Origin: Pleurotus ostreatus/Saccharomyces cerevisiae fusant
Lineage: Eukaryota > Opisthokonta
NCBI GenBank assembly: GCA_024196135.1
Contig: JAMQCK010000133.1
Span: forward strand, 1 to 54,301
Reading direction: 5' to 3'
DNA length: 54,301 nt
A program made the translations under genes and the position numbers. This document shows, piece by piece, positions 23,863-35,100 of the stretch; position 1 is the first letter of the stretch, and each line of letters begins with the position of its first letter. The notes under the pieces were generated by a model that made no database searches, had not been told where the DNA came from, and saw only the letters and a list, made by a program, of their open reading frames with translations.

Positions 23863-24102
23863 GTTCCCGCGAAGTCTGTGTGCTGAGGATGAGTCAGACC
23901 GAAGCGGCAGCGCAATACACCGACACTGACCTCAATGGCAAGATGGGTGTGTGATGACTGCACGACGATGTGTACAGAGTGGACGCGGGGGGAGTACACT
24001 CACGGCACGACGGGGCGTACAGCGACGGCGGGAAGCGCAGAGGTGGAGGCAGGAAGCTCGGGGAAGGACCGAAAGTTCGGGGGAGGACAACACACTTCCT
24101 GG

Positions 24103-24110
24103 CTATTTAT
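24103..24110 (-). promoter_or_regulatory. TATA-like box upstream of gene A
   Basis: ATAAATAG on the minus strand, 241 bp upstream of the gene A start codon. The spacing fits if the GT-AG intron at about 23932..23885 is removed from the 5' UTR. Confidence 0.4.
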
Positions 24111-24497
24111 CTACCGCCGGTAAGCGCTCGTTGACCTCGAGGCGTCCCCGATCTGAGATCGCAGCGTTCCTAATGAGGACTTATAATCACGTCTCTCCAG
24201 TTCGTCACGACCGGAGTCCCTGTTTTCCTAGGAAGGCCGAATGAGCATATGCAGCAGCGGGGCGGAGGGTTCTCGCGACCCTAGCTGGGTGGCTGGGGTA
24301 CTCAAACACCCCTCTGGGCGGTGGGCTCCCGGCCACCCCGAGGGCGAACCCGACAGACCGACGCGAGGAGGAGCTCACGCTGAGAGGACTACAACTCATT
24401 GCTCTCGGCTCGCTGGTCCGCAGCAAACCAGCTCCTGCGATACACGACTTCGCTGGGTGGGCGGCTTGCAGAACTGAACCATCTGTGCGGCAGCGCA

Positions 24498-24642
24498 CTC
24501 CGGCTGTGCGGTCCTCCAATCCGTGTGCGCGGTCCTCGCATCTGTATACGCGCTCCTCGAATCTGTATACGCGCTCCCCGAATTCGTATATGCGGTCCCC
24601 GAATACGTGTGTGCGGTCCCCAAATTCATTTACGGTTCCCGA
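24498..24642. repeat. 21-bp imperfect tandem array (six units plus a partial one)
   Basis: Units start at 24498, 24519, 24540, 24561, 24582 and 24603, each 21 bp, with a degraded unit to 24642. Typical core: TCTGTATACGCGCTCC. The period equals seven codons, and both strands stay open: the minus strand reads as heptapeptides such as FGDRIYE / FGERVYR / FEERVYR, the plus strand as VYALLES-like units. Confidence 0.85.
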
Positions 24643-25001
24643 GCTGATTTCGAGGGCCCGCCACTTCATTGTCCTCAGGCAGCCCATTGTCCCAAGGCCT
24701 GCGAGGAAATTAGAAAACCCGTGGGGCTCTGACCCTCGACGTCGCTGTTGCCATCGCCATCGGACCCTCGACGGCGCGGCGTCGCCAATTGCCACCAGCG
24801 TCGGGATCTCAAGCCGTCGTCACCGTGGTCGGACTGCCCCGCCGTCGCCTGTATTTTCGTATCGGAGCCTGTACGTTCGTTCAATTTTGATTCCGTACCT
24901 CCTTCTCTCGCCTTTCGGGTTTACGCCACATGTCTGGCCTCCGAGACATTCAGGGTCCGAGGGCTTCGGGCGGATAAGTGGCTGCGTCATTGGAACAGAG
25001 G

Positions 25002-25077
25002 ACGCGTCGTGCGTTACGGAAGATAGGACGCGTACTGCGTCGCAACAGCAGGAGGCGTTGTGAAGGGCAGGACGCGT
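25002..25077. promoter_or_regulatory. Cluster of three MCB-like ACGCGT boxes
   Basis: ACGCGT at 25002..25007, 25028..25033 and 25072..25077 within 76 bp, each inside GGACGCGT or GACGCGTC. In fungi ACGCGT is the MBF cell-cycle box. No convincing gene starts next to it, so this may be coincidental. Confidence 0.3.
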
Positions 25078-26053
25078 CTGAATGACGCCAGTACGTCAGC
25101 CTTTTCGATTGCCCTTCCGCTGGCCTTGATCCGAGAGCATTCAATTGAACGGAAACCGAGCCGTGGGGTGATTGGCTCGCAAGGCCGCGCATGCAGCTCC
25201 CGAAATCATCACGACGCCTAGTGTCTGCCCCTCTGCCCCGCCGCCCCGTTTCCCCCTCACGATCCTGATTTTCGCCATACCCCGAACGCCACTATGTCCC
25301 ACGGAGGCGTCAGCTTGTCCACTCCCTTTGCCACCACCCGTCTTTCTGTATCAATACTGGGCGCGGCTTCTCGTATTCTTGGACTTGCAACCTTCGTGGT
25401 TTCCAGGGTCCTGAGACATTGTCGCGTTCCGAGCACGCGTCGCGCCTGAATGGAGGCTGCGCGTGAACCTCTTCGACCTCTTTCGCCTTGACCTCTGCGT
25501 CGATCATCTATTTGAAGGAACTCAACATCCGAGCGGGTGCACGTGGGCCGGAGGGCCGTCGGCTCGGCTGCGGAGGTGGGTTTCAGCCTGGCTGAGACAA
25601 GCCGACGGACCTTGGGCTGAGATCTTCCCTTTCACCTAGGCCTCTACGGCGACGCGCCGCTGCAAGCTGCAGACCCATACACTGCGTTCTGTCATCACTC
25701 CGAGTGTGCTGCGGGCGCGCACAGTTGTCTCCCATGATCACCGAGCCGGATTGGTTCGGCTTCCTTGCTTTGTTCAGGACAATAGCGCACTGCTTATCTG
25801 GCTTTTGTTCGCCTGGGGTTCTGCTACAGGCCGAGAACGTGAGCTCGTCCTGCTGATGATACGCGAGTACGTACACCACACGGCATGCGCATGCTGCTCA
25901 ACGAATGTGAGGGTGCTCGATTGACGCCGGGACCCCAATGCCGGGCTCTTGCTCCAGCAATAAACGTGTAAAGCCATGCTCAGTGCACGTGGATATCGTC
26001 TCCCCCGTGTCTTCCCGAAGGTCGACCAGCGATCTGCCTACGAAGCTCATTAA

Positions 26054-26179
26054 CCATACTCTGCTCTGCCAGAGGCAACCATTCTTCGGCAAGAGATGGC
26101 TATTGTACCGCAATCGGTAAGCTTTGTTCCGTTGAAGGTAAGCTTTGTTCCGCGGAAGGAAGCTATTGCGCGGAACTGA
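26054..26179. repeat. 21-bp imperfect tandem array (six units)
   Basis: Units at 26054, 26075, 26096, 26117, 26138 and 26159. The clearest pair shares GTAAGCTTTGTTCCG. Its sequence is unrelated to the 24.5-kb array but the period is the same. The minus strand reads as heptapeptides FLPRNKA / YLQRNKA / YRLRYNS. Confidence 0.85.
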
Positions 26180-27752
26180 AAAGGGAGCAATGCGGTTCCG
26201 AGCGGCGGGTGAGCCGCTGAACTGGGTTGGAGAAGCGGCCCGCTTCGAGGATCCGCAGGGATTCCGCATGGATTCAATTGAGCTGACGCGCAAGCTATGA
26301 CACATTCTCAAAGTTACAGGGGGACACAGAAAGAGAGGAGGGGCGGACAGTATCTGACTGTGAAGCCAGTAGCAACATGAAGAAAGTGGACCTGAGAGTA
26401 GAGCTAGCTGTTACCGAATCATTAGTCGCATACATCCTTCACACAGACTAGGTTGTTCAACTGACGACTCGCGCTGAATAACATATACAATACACGTCCC
26501 CAGCGAGACTCCCCGATACCAATTACCATCGCAGCAGAGCCCCAAGAGAAGGATATCCTGCCGGAGTCGATGCGCGTCAGTTCGACAAGATCTGTAGGTA
26601 GACTGGAGCGAGCAAAGGGAGTTCGACGGACAAGTCATCGCGGAGAATGCAAAGACTCACGCTTGAATCGCGGTTTCCACAAGCACGATCGCGCCATTCC
26701 TGCAATGCAGAAAGCCTCACATCGACGAGCGTCTTGACAGTACAAGACATGCGCTTGTATGAGCAATGAGCCCGCGCGAGATCTCGCCGCCAAAACTCGA
26801 TCGCTGGTCGAGTTTTGAGAACTGAAAGCGCTGCCAGAGGACATAGAGAACCACAGGGCGTGGAAGTTGACGCTGCACTTGAGGACTGAGGTCGCAAATG
26901 CGACGTGATACGCCGCCAGCGGGTATGGACGAGACAAAAGTCGATGGTCAAGAGAAGAGGGGTACGCTGTCCGCGACGAGCCTGGAGCAACCACACGAGC
27001 AAGGGGGTATCGTCGAAGAGCAACCGAGTTGTGCAGGGTCGTAGACGGATGGCTTCACGAGCGGATGGAATTGATCCTCCTCAAGGGCTTGAATGTCGTG
27101 CTAGCAGAAGCGGAGGACTGAGTGAATACAGCGTTGAGAATCGCCTAAGCCGACAAGGAGAACCGTGATTGAATGTGGCTTGCAAGTCCGATCGTCGTAT
27201 ACCGAGGGCTTGAAGTCAACGGACGACAACATGGGAGGGGAACACGACCGCTTCACAAATCAAAAGATGTACATACTGAAGGGAGCTGAGGGCTCTCATT
27301 GACTGAGAACACTAGGAGCCGGTCAGCCCAGAGCTAGAAAGACGTACTGGAGACGCACCTTGTCGAGCGCGTCATTAACGCCTTCGCACATCCCAGCACT
27401 TCTGTGAATGAGCACCGTCCTGGAAGCACACGCCATGATTGTTCAGCAAGCTGAGGTCGCAGACGGACAAACGAGCTGGTCGTGAGGTAAGGGCGCAAGA
27501 GTGTATGAAGAACGGAAGTCAGGGGGGCGTCCGCGATCGCCGCCACGGCAAAACAAGCGCAAACAGCTCGACTTCGCTTTCAAAGCACGGCCTTGGAATC
27601 TGGCGAAGACGAAGGCAACGCACCAAACCTGGTAGATACAAAGGTAACTTTTATCATTCGCGGGAGCAGAGTATTTACATAATGATAACTATACACAGCG
27701 AGCAGTACGACGAGGGAGCAGCATAGACAGCAAGAGACATACTTGGGTCAAC

Positions 27753-27782
27753 GATGCAGCGTACATCGCAAAGGAGACGCGC
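27753..27782 (-). repeat. Conserved 3' element, copy B
   Basis: GATGCAGCGTACATC followed by GGAGACGCGC, about 170-200 bp beyond the stop codon of gene B; matches copies A and C. Confidence 0.8.
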
Positions 27783-27953
27783 TTCGTGCCCAGCAGACTA
27801 GATGGAACCAATAAATACACAACAGAGCAAAGATACCTTCGATCTAGGCATGATAGTCAGCATCGAGAACATCGAGGGACAGCAGGCAGACTCACATTCT
27901 CTCAGACGAAATCGCACTCAAGGCTGAATGCCTTTCCGTCGCTCTCAAGTAGA

Positions 27954-29988
27954 TCAAGCAGAGGCTGACGTCCGCGCCTCCGCCCTCTTCTTCTTCTGAG
28001 CAGCAACCGCCGCACGTCGCTCTACCTCCAGGCCAAGCTGCTCGCACACGCAGTGGCCTCCGAATTGCTCGATCGCATCCGGGTAGACCTTCAACTACAG
28101 GCCAACGTAAGCACACACATATCTCAGAAACGCACACACAAAAACTCACCATCCCATCCGCGCACTTGTTCCGCGCCCGCTGCCACTCCTTCATCTCCTC
28201 CTGGCTCGGCGGCTGCTTGTCCCACGCGAGGATCGCCTGGCACTTCTCCAGCTTGTGCTTGTTCCACCCCGAGTAGTACGCCTCGTAGCGGATGTCGGTG
28301 CCGACCTCCGTGCCGCACGCCGCGCACACCACCGTATGCGCGGCGAACGACTTGACCATCTCGTCCGTCCGGTGGCGCTCGATGCGTTCCCTCAGCTTCA
28401 AGGGCGTCGGCTTCTGCGCGGTGCCCTGCGCGGCGTTCAGTCTCTGCCGCTCCGCTCGCTCGGCCCGCTCCTGGCGGAATCTGGCCATCATCTCGCTGAC
28501 GACGATGTCGTGGACGTCCGGCTCCCACTGTGAGCCAGTTGCGTTCTTCATCGTTTCGGCGGTTTCTTTGATGAGTTTCTTAGCGTCGTCCGTGGTGGTG
28601 TCGTACTTTGGGAGCTCGATTTGCCGGCCACCCTTCTCCTTGCTGCTTTCGGGATGGGTCTTCTCCGCCTCAGTGTCGCTCTCCGGCTCCTCTTCATCGC
28701 TCTCCCCCGCGGCCTCCTCAACGCCCTCCGGCTCCTCGCAGTCCGTCTCCTCATCCTCCTCTTCAGGGATTGGAGAGACGGCGCGTTCCTTACCCTTCGA
28801 GCTTGCCCTCGAGGCCACCAGCGTCGCAGTCGACGCCCTAGATCGCGTACAGGACGCGGCCGAGTTCGAGCGCGTGGAGCGTGCGCGGGCGGGCAGCGGG
28901 GCGATCTTGCGCGCAGGCACAGTCTTGCGCGCTGGCGCTGGCGCAGGTGCAGGCGTCGAGGCGGTCTTCCGCGCACGGGCTGGGAGCGGGGCGATTGAGC
29001 GGGGTTGGGCGTTCTTCGCAGCTTTGGGGGCTTTGGTCGAGCGCGCGGAGGCTTTGGCAGAGCCCTTCTTTGTGGCGGGAGAGGAAGCGGTCTTCGCGGG
29101 AGGGGAAGTGGTCCTCTTGGGGGGCGAGCTGGTCTTCGCTGGAGGCGAGGTGATCTTGGCAGCAGGCTTGCTGGCCGCGGCGCGGAGTCTGCCCGACCAT
29201 TGGGTGGGGGCCCTCGGTGCTGGAGCAGGAGCTTGCGGGGCCGCAGCTGGCGCCTGCGACGCGGCAGGAGCCTTGGACGCGAGAGCGGGAGCGGGGGCCT
29301 TGGGCGGCGGAGCAGGCGCCTCGGGCGCAGGAGCGGGAGCGGGTTGCGCGTTGTCGAACGCGAAGTTCGAAAGGCGGAGTACGATCTTGGGGTCCTTTGG
29401 CGGTGGCGCCGCTGCCTCGCGGCTCAACGCCTTGCGCGCGGAGGCGCGGGCAAGCTCGGGCGCAGAGGAGCGTGTAGACTTGCGAGCAGGGGCGCGAGTA
29501 GCCTTGCGGGCGGGAGCAGGTGCGGGTGGAGGGGAGACCTGTCGTGGAGGAGAGGGCGCTGGAGGAGGCGGAGGGAATCTGAATCTGTGATGACTATGGT
29601 CAGCTTCAGGCGTCCTCGAAAGCAGGCCATGCGACCCACGTTGACATCCAGATGGGGACCGGAGCCTGGGTAGGCGGGGGCGCGCAAGACGGGTCGAGGA
29701 TAGACAACCGAGAGAGCCTGTGATGGGTATGGTAAGTGAATGCGTCTTCGATGAGAAGAGGGTGTGACTCACGCTTGTTCCCAGACAAAGGCTGGAGGAG
29801 CGGGGCGCAGCGGTAGAGGTTCGGAAATGGACGGCTCGGGGACGACGTACGTTTCGTCGGGGAGGTCGCTGTGAGAGAGGTGAGCATGATGATCTCTTAT
29901 GAAGGAATAACCATGCTCACTCTAATCCCGTGCGACAGGACGACTCGGCGTAGGGGCGGAGGCCGTCGCGATAGTCGAGCGCAGACAT
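27954..29988 (-). CDS. Family protein B: disordered N-terminus plus C-terminal CxxC/KH/C module and HCxC tail
   Basis: Paralogue of A and C; no named family recognised. Exons 29988..29921, 29868..29773, 29717..29640, 29584..28150, 28094..27954; 605 residues. Residues 1-80 are a short N-terminal part (MSALDYRDGLRPY). The long exon opens TFRFPPPPP, at the same phase-2 intron position as TFKDAPAPPP in A, and runs through about 270 residues of Pro/Ala/Lys/Arg-rich repeats (SPPAKT, PLPARAR) and an acidic stretch (EEEDEETDCEEPEGVEEA). The module is residues 479-559: DEMVKSFAAHTVVCAACGTE and GWNKHKLEKC, with Cys501, Cys504, His524, Cys529 as putative zinc ligands. The last exon adds GGHCVCEQLGLEVERRA, which matches the tail of C. 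Start ACC-ATG. Function unknown. Confidence 0.8.
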
Positions 29989-30453
29989 GGTGAGTGTGCC
30001 GTTGCCGAGACGCGTTGGTGGTGCAGGTGGGGGTGTAGTCGATGCACGTCTCGGGGTGGGCTGCAGGTTGAGTGCGGTGGGGGCGCACGAGGGCTAGTGA
30101 TCGGTGAGCACGAGGGACGACGATGACGAGACAAACTCGTCCTACTTACCCGCTCCGTGGAAGGGAACGCGAAGGTACGTCTACTTTGTGCGAGCGCTCG
30201 AGAGAAAGCTCAAAGCGACGACTAGATAGTGGGCGGAGGCCGCGGCTGCGCGCGATGGGTCGACGACCGACGAGTGGCCTCAGTGACGTTGAGGGAAGTA
30301 CACCGGGGAAGGTGAGAAAGCCACCGACGATGCTGAGGGCTGTAGGCAGAAGGCACGTGCACGCGCGACCAGGAGTGATGGCGGGCGCACGGGCTCCCGG
30401 GGTGGTGGGCAGTGCAGAGCAAGAAGGACGAAGCGGGAAAGTCCCCAAGTTCA

Positions 30454-30460
30454 ATTTATA
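30454..30460 (-). promoter_or_regulatory. TATA-like box upstream of gene B
   Basis: TATAAAT on the minus strand, 466 bp upstream of the gene B ATG; plausible only if the 5' UTR is long or spliced. Confidence 0.25.
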
Positions 30461-30779
30461 CACCCAGGTAATGTCACTGTTGACCATGAGGCGTACACGG
30501 ATATTTGCAATTGCGAACCCAAACGGGGCTGAACCGGCTCGCGAAGGGCCCCCGCTTTCCCCGTATGACGGTTGATCGCGCGCAAGATAACGATCTGGTT
30601 CCGTATCCTGTGTTTTCCGTCCCGATTTGGGCGCAGGCTCGGCTGTACGCCTGACGACGCGGACACCGACACTGCGGTAATGCCTCGCACCCCGCCGATG
30701 CCGAAGGGAGGACTGTCGATTGACCACCAGCTTCGAAAGCAGGAGGCGTTCGAGCAGTCGTCTCAACAAGCCGAACCAG

Positions 30780-31240
30780 ACTTGTCGCTCTTGCGCTTGT
30801 TTGTTGACTCGTCGAGTAGCAGCGCGGGTGGTGAAGCGGCCTGCCCTACCGCCGCCTCATTGCCTACGTGGTCACCGGCTGCGCCGGGAAGACATCGCTA
30901 CGGAAGTCTTCCGCGCTGCCTCGCAATCTTTCTGGGGACCTGCCTCAGCAGAGAAAGTGACACATGACAGGTCTGTGTGATTATACACAATTTGTGGACG
31001 GTAGGAGGTGCATCAAGTTTCCTCCGAGTTTCTCTGGGGTCATCCCCTGCGGAAAGCACACATAAAATACCGGTATGACTCTACGCGCAGTCGCTACTTT
31101 ACGACCGATGGAACGTTCATCCTTGTTATGCTGCTACCAGCGAAATGAGAGGCGATACTGCCCGCGTGGCAATCACGTGACTGCCACGAGCGATGTGCTC
31201 GTGGTCAACGGCAGGGTTTTCGAGGGCGCCTGCGTCCACT
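30780..31240. repeat. Upstream block shared by genes B and C (copy B)
   Basis: Diverged copy of 38350..38740. Shared runs include GCTTGTTTGTTGA, GACCT-CCTCAGC-GAGAA, GTGGACGGT and TGGCAATCACGTGA, in the same order. Contains the E-box CACGTG at 31173..31178. Confidence 0.6.
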
Positions 31241-31552
31241 CGAAGCTCAACTAGCCAAGGATTTCCACTCAATTAAACCTCATAACGAATCCTTATACCC
31301 GAGTCGACCACCCCTGGCCTTAGTCCTCTACGATCGTGCCACTGCTGCGAGTGTTACAACTCAGCTCGCGTTGGACATCAGCCTCAAGGACCGGATGCGG
31401 TACTACTGTAAGATCCTGACTTTATCTCATTAATCGGAGGATTAGATGTATCAGGAAGATGTAGACATATTATATTCCATCCGTAACGGTTCTCGCCAAT
31501 CTCCATAGTGTATAACACGACTGTCATTGTTAATTTGTTAGCACACGAGCTA

Positions 31553-33328
31553 TCACAAAGGCTCCACATCGACCTCTGACTCCGTATCGCCCTCGGACTC
31601 CCCACCGTCTTCGGGCTCCGCCTCGTCCTCTGAGGTGTCCTCGTGACGGGTTCCCTGAGCAATGATCGGGAAAAAGCGATGGGTCCCATCTGTGACATAC
31701 TTGAGGGACGTCCACTGCTCGTGTGCGTAGCGTGTGTCTTCATTCCTGAAAGCGTCCAGTTCGCAGTCATAGGCCAGGTCAATTATGACGCCCCAAAGAG
31801 CGCGATCCAAGAAGTCGATCACGTCCTCGTATGTCTGCTTGATATGGCTGGGCATGCCCGCCAGCACGAGCTTGAACGTATGTTTCGGGAATTCAACCCC
31901 ATCGGGAAGGACGGGCATGTTGGAGAAGTCGAATGGCAGCTTCAGGCGCTCGAGGGACGGGCAGAGGCGTACGACAGTGGCAATCGTGGCGATTGAGCAG
32001 AGTGCTTGGGCAGGTTGGTAGTTCTTGTCGTGGCAGAGCATCTCGAGCGTCCGGAGGTTGGGCCACGATTGCGCCATATATATCCATTGTTCTTCCGTTA
32101 TCTGCATGCCACAAAAGCGACCGAATCCAACGGACTCGAGGCGGGAGAACGAGGTGAGAGGCTTGACATGTTCGAAGGTGACGGGCCATTCGTTCTCAGC
32201 GTCGTAAATCAGAAGCCGTGTAAAGAGCGCTTCGCGGAGGTACGCCGGGGTGCACAGGCATTTGATGGTTTTCAGAAGCGCGACGAGGGTTGCGGATGTT
32301 TCCTGCTCGGGAGAAGCAATGGAGATCGTCCGGAGCATGCTCCTATCGTCGCTTTCGAGGAGAGCTTTTGCGTCAGCGAAGGATGCGCCCTCAAGATAGA
32401 GGTGCTCAAGTGCCGGGAAGGAATGCTGCGGGAATTCGGGGCGCCGGCCGATCCACTTGGACTTGCCGGAATTAAGGAATGCGTAGAATTTGATAGAAAC
32501 AAAGGAGAGCGTCGGCATGGCGGCAAGGCCTTCGAGGATTTCCGGGTGAGGGGAGAATGGTAGGTCAAAATCGACCCGCTTCAGGTTTTTGTAGTGCGTC
32601 AGATTGCGCGCCATCCGTGACGGGGCTCCGGCGCGTTGTAAGAATGCATCAAAGTTCCAATCGTGAAGAGGTCCATTGAAGCGCAATCTGTGGACCGCCG
32701 AGAAATGAGACAGTAGCGGGTGGAGCGACGACGCGTGGTTAAGTTGAAGGCTCTCGAGCACCGTAGGGGGTATGATGCAGCGCAAGAATCGTCGATAGAA
32801 GGTGCTCTTGCCATCGACGAGTGGAAACTGGCGCTCCTCGGTTTGAGCAATACAGACATGGCGTATAATCCATGGAAGGAGCCATCGTCGTTGACTGCAG
32901 CGCATAATCTTCTCCTGCTGCGCGAGTGGGATGGGGTATATGGTGATGGCCTTGACGTGGGCGGCTAGATGCCGGATAGGTTGCCAGAATTCAGTCAAGG
33001 AGTCAAGATCGCTTTCTTCCTGTGCCGCCGAGTCTGCGGGAGCGGTCAGAAAGCCTGAATGGGTATCAAGATCGAGCAACGCACCCTCCCAGGTTCCCGC
33101 GGGCATGGCATTGAGAAGAGGTTCGAGACCAGGAAGGTCTTCCCACAAAATACAATTTGCGACGCCATACAAGGCGCCACAGGTCAACGCGATGTCGGCC
33201 ATTTGCTTTTTGCTCGTATTGCCACTGCCAACGTAGCGGCAGATCTTGTCGGCAAGCTCGACTGGCAGATTGAGCAAGTGGCACTTCCTGCTCGGCGATC
33301 CAGACATCTTCTGCAGCTCTTCGGACAT
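31553..33328 (-). CDS. F-box protein, intronless
   Basis: Single open frame, 591 residues, no intron. N-terminal F-box-like segment at about residues 15-65: CHLLNLPVELADKICRYVGS, then IALTCGALYGVANCILWEDL; such proteins normally dock to Skp1 in SCF ubiquitin ligases. The remainder is an irregular leucine-rich region (VLESLQLNHASSLHPLLSHF; FPALEHLYLEGASFADAKAL; WPNLRTLEML) and the C-terminus is very acidic (DTSEDEAEPEDGGESEGD). It sits between family genes B and C on the same strand. Lack of introns contrasts with its neighbours and could reflect retroposition or simply the habit of this family. Target unknown. Confidence 0.85.
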   Translation of the reverse strand: MSEELQKMSGSPSRKCHLLNLPVELADKICRYVGSGNTSKKQMADIALTCGALYGVANCILWEDLPGLEPLLNAMPAGTWEGALLDLDTHSGFLTAPADSAAQEESDLDSLTEFWQPIRHLAAHVKAITIYPIPLAQQEKIMRCSQRRWLLPWIIRHVCIAQTEERQFPLVDGKSTFYRRFLRCIIPPTVLESLQLNHASSLHPLLSHFSAVHRLRFNGPLHDWNFDAFLQRAGAPSRMARNLTHYKNLKRVDFDLPFSPHPEILEGLAAMPTLSFVSIKFYAFLNSGKSKWIGRRPEFPQHSFPALEHLYLEGASFADAKALLESDDRSMLRTISIASPEQETSATLVALLKTIKCLCTPAYLREALFTRLLIYDAENEWPVTFEHVKPLTSFSRLESVGFGRFCGMQITEEQWIYMAQSWPNLRTLEMLCHDKNYQPAQALCSIATIATVVRLCPSLERLKLPFDFSNMPVLPDGVEFPKHTFKLVLAGMPSHIKQTYEDVIDFLDRALWGVIIDLAYDCELDAFRNEDTRYAHEQWTSLKYVTDGTHRFFPIIAQGTRHEDTSEDEAEPEDGGESEGDTESEVDVEPL

Positions 33329-35100
33329 CTTGCTGGCTGGCAGTTTGAGGCGTTCTGCTGTGTGGCAATGTGAATGTGGAGAGTGTCAGAAGCGAGTAGA
33401 CGCCTGATGTCCGCGCATTGCTTTTGTTCGCGGGAAAAGCCGAGCGGGTCACGTGCGCGGGCGCATTGTTCTCCGAAACGAACATTGACAAGGAAGTGGA
33501 CAAGAGGGTAACGACACGGCCAGACAGCGCGAGGAAGAGGAATGAATTTTGTTTACGATGGCCGACAGGATGATATGCAGGTCAATCTTTAGAGCCTTAC
33601 ATTTTGAATTATACGTCAGTTAACACCGCGGGCATAGCTGTCCAACCTGCTCGCCAGCCTCCGACGCGTCGACTTGCTGATGTGACTCGCAGTCGTGCAT
33701 CGCCTTGTCGTTCTCTTCGATACCCTTCGCGGCCACGGACGCGAGCAAGACGTAGCGATCTTGACATACGAGGGTCTCCGGTTCCATGTGAGTCCGACAA
33801 TAAGACGCAAGGAATGGCCGTACCCTCGACTCTTGTCGTGAGGTCCACAAAGCGCATAGCGAAGACTTATTCGCGCATGGGCAAGTAGAGACGCGCGGGA
33901 GAAGATGCGCAAAGATAGACCCACGTCGCAGGATCCCACATCGACCAGTCGATCAGAGAGAATGTGTACGGCGGCTAATTCCAAAGGGACCAAAGTAGAT
34001 GAAGTCGTCTTCGGTGCGATAACATGGATGTACGAGAGATAGTCGGGCCTGCCGACTGGGGCTGAGACGATGTACGGCAGGTGTGGGGTGTCTAGAGGGA
34101 ACGCGCTACGGCGACAACGAAAGTAGTGCGATCAGCGTCGCTATCCGCCCTACCCGCGATTTGCCGAAGGCGCTCATCGAGGACCAAGGGATACGCTTGG
34201 AATGGTCGGTCCGGGAGATAGGTCGTCGCGCTATCAGTTGGATGAGGGTCGGTGCTTGCAGACATGAACAAGATCGGCCAAGTAGGTCGCAGGCGCTATG
34301 ATCGAGAAAGAGCTTGACGGCATGATTAAGTTATGTTCGCCGCTGAGAGTGCGCTTGCGAAGAAAGAAGTTGTTGCTTGAGGTGTATGAGACGCGGGAGC
34401 TTTAGTCCAGAGTTTGCGCGCGTATGTCGATCGACTTGATGAAGTCGATGGAGGCTAGACTCGAAGTAAGAAGAGGAAGGGACTGCAAGTTAGAATTAGA
34501 CAAGGAACATCCATTGCGCTCGAGCACGCACCTCCATCCCAGTCATTGAACCTCCTCGAAAGTCTCGAAGCCCGGGTTCAGAAGATCACGACAGAGAGGC
34601 TGAGGAAACGAGCTTTAAGCCGTTCTGGTGAGAGTTTGAAAGCGGGCGCCGCCCGCTCGAGCGAAGCAGCGAGAAAGTGAGAACGACGTCTAGCTTCATG
34701 TATCAGAGGACCTGCGACTCTGAGGTGATGTGAGGAGACAAGAACGACTGGGAAGGGACTGAAGTCTAATTCAAAGTCAGCTGGCAGTCGCCGAGCGCGA
34801 TCACAACGAAAAACAAGGGCAAACCGGGCGAGCAGAGTCCAACTCTCACGGACAGACGCGAGCCCTGCGACACACGATGAACAACAATACGATAGCGTTA
34901 TGTACTGATCAGAATACACGGTAAGTAGACAAGACAGGAAAGCATAATTGGGTCGATAATGCAGCGTACATCACACAGGAGACGCGCTTTACGCCCACGA
35001 CCAGACACCAGAACCTCGAATAGATACACGACAGAGAAAGGAAAAATTCACCTGGACATGGTGGTCAGCGGCGAGCCTACGAGGTTAATGGGAACACGCA
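33329..35100. other. Spacer with conserved element copy C
   Basis: 5' flank of the F-box gene and 3' flank of gene C. Holds element copy C at 34958..34987 and the GC-rich palindrome GCGGGCGCCGCCCGC at about 34644. No supported gene. Confidence 0.5.
34958..34987 (-). repeat. Conserved 3' element, copy C
   Basis: AATGCAGCGTACATC followed by GGAGACGCGC, about 115-145 bp beyond the stop codon of gene C; matches copies A and B, with ACAGGAAAGCATA on its left also shared with copy A. Confidence 0.8.

Larger units (their letters stand above)
23863..27953. other. 4-kb gene-poor spacer between genes A and B
   Basis: Contains the promoter of gene A, two 21-bp tandem arrays (24498..24642, 26054..26179), a cluster of three ACGCGT boxes (25002..25077) and, at its right end, the 3' flank of gene B with conserved element copy B. 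Open frames up to about 195 codons exist on both strands but none can be tied to a family; the longest, on the minus strand at 24205..24795, is mostly the array translated into heptapeptides. No transposase, reverse transcriptase or terminal repeat seen. Confidence 0.5.
29989..31552. other. Spacer upstream of gene B, 3' of an F-box gene
   Basis: Promoter region of gene B. From about 30780 to 31240 it resembles the region upstream of gene C (about 38350..38740). No gene seen. Confidence 0.5.

Noticed and set aside
28292..29590. 432-codon open frame on the plus strand opposite gene B
   Set aside because: Antisense shadow of the Pro/Ala/Lys-rich exon of B; GC-rich codons leave the other strand open. 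No start context, no domain, and gene B is supported by splice sites and paralogues.
33604..34919. Possible exons downstream of gene C and upstream of the F-box gene
   Set aside because: Overlapping frames on both strands with no consistent GT-AG chain; no match to the neighbouring families.
21905..34987. The A/B/C downstream block as a tRNA or MITE terminal repeat
   Set aside because: It lacks A/B-box sequence, cannot fold into a cloverleaf by eye, has no inverted partner and no target-site duplication, and occurs only after the three genes in this window.
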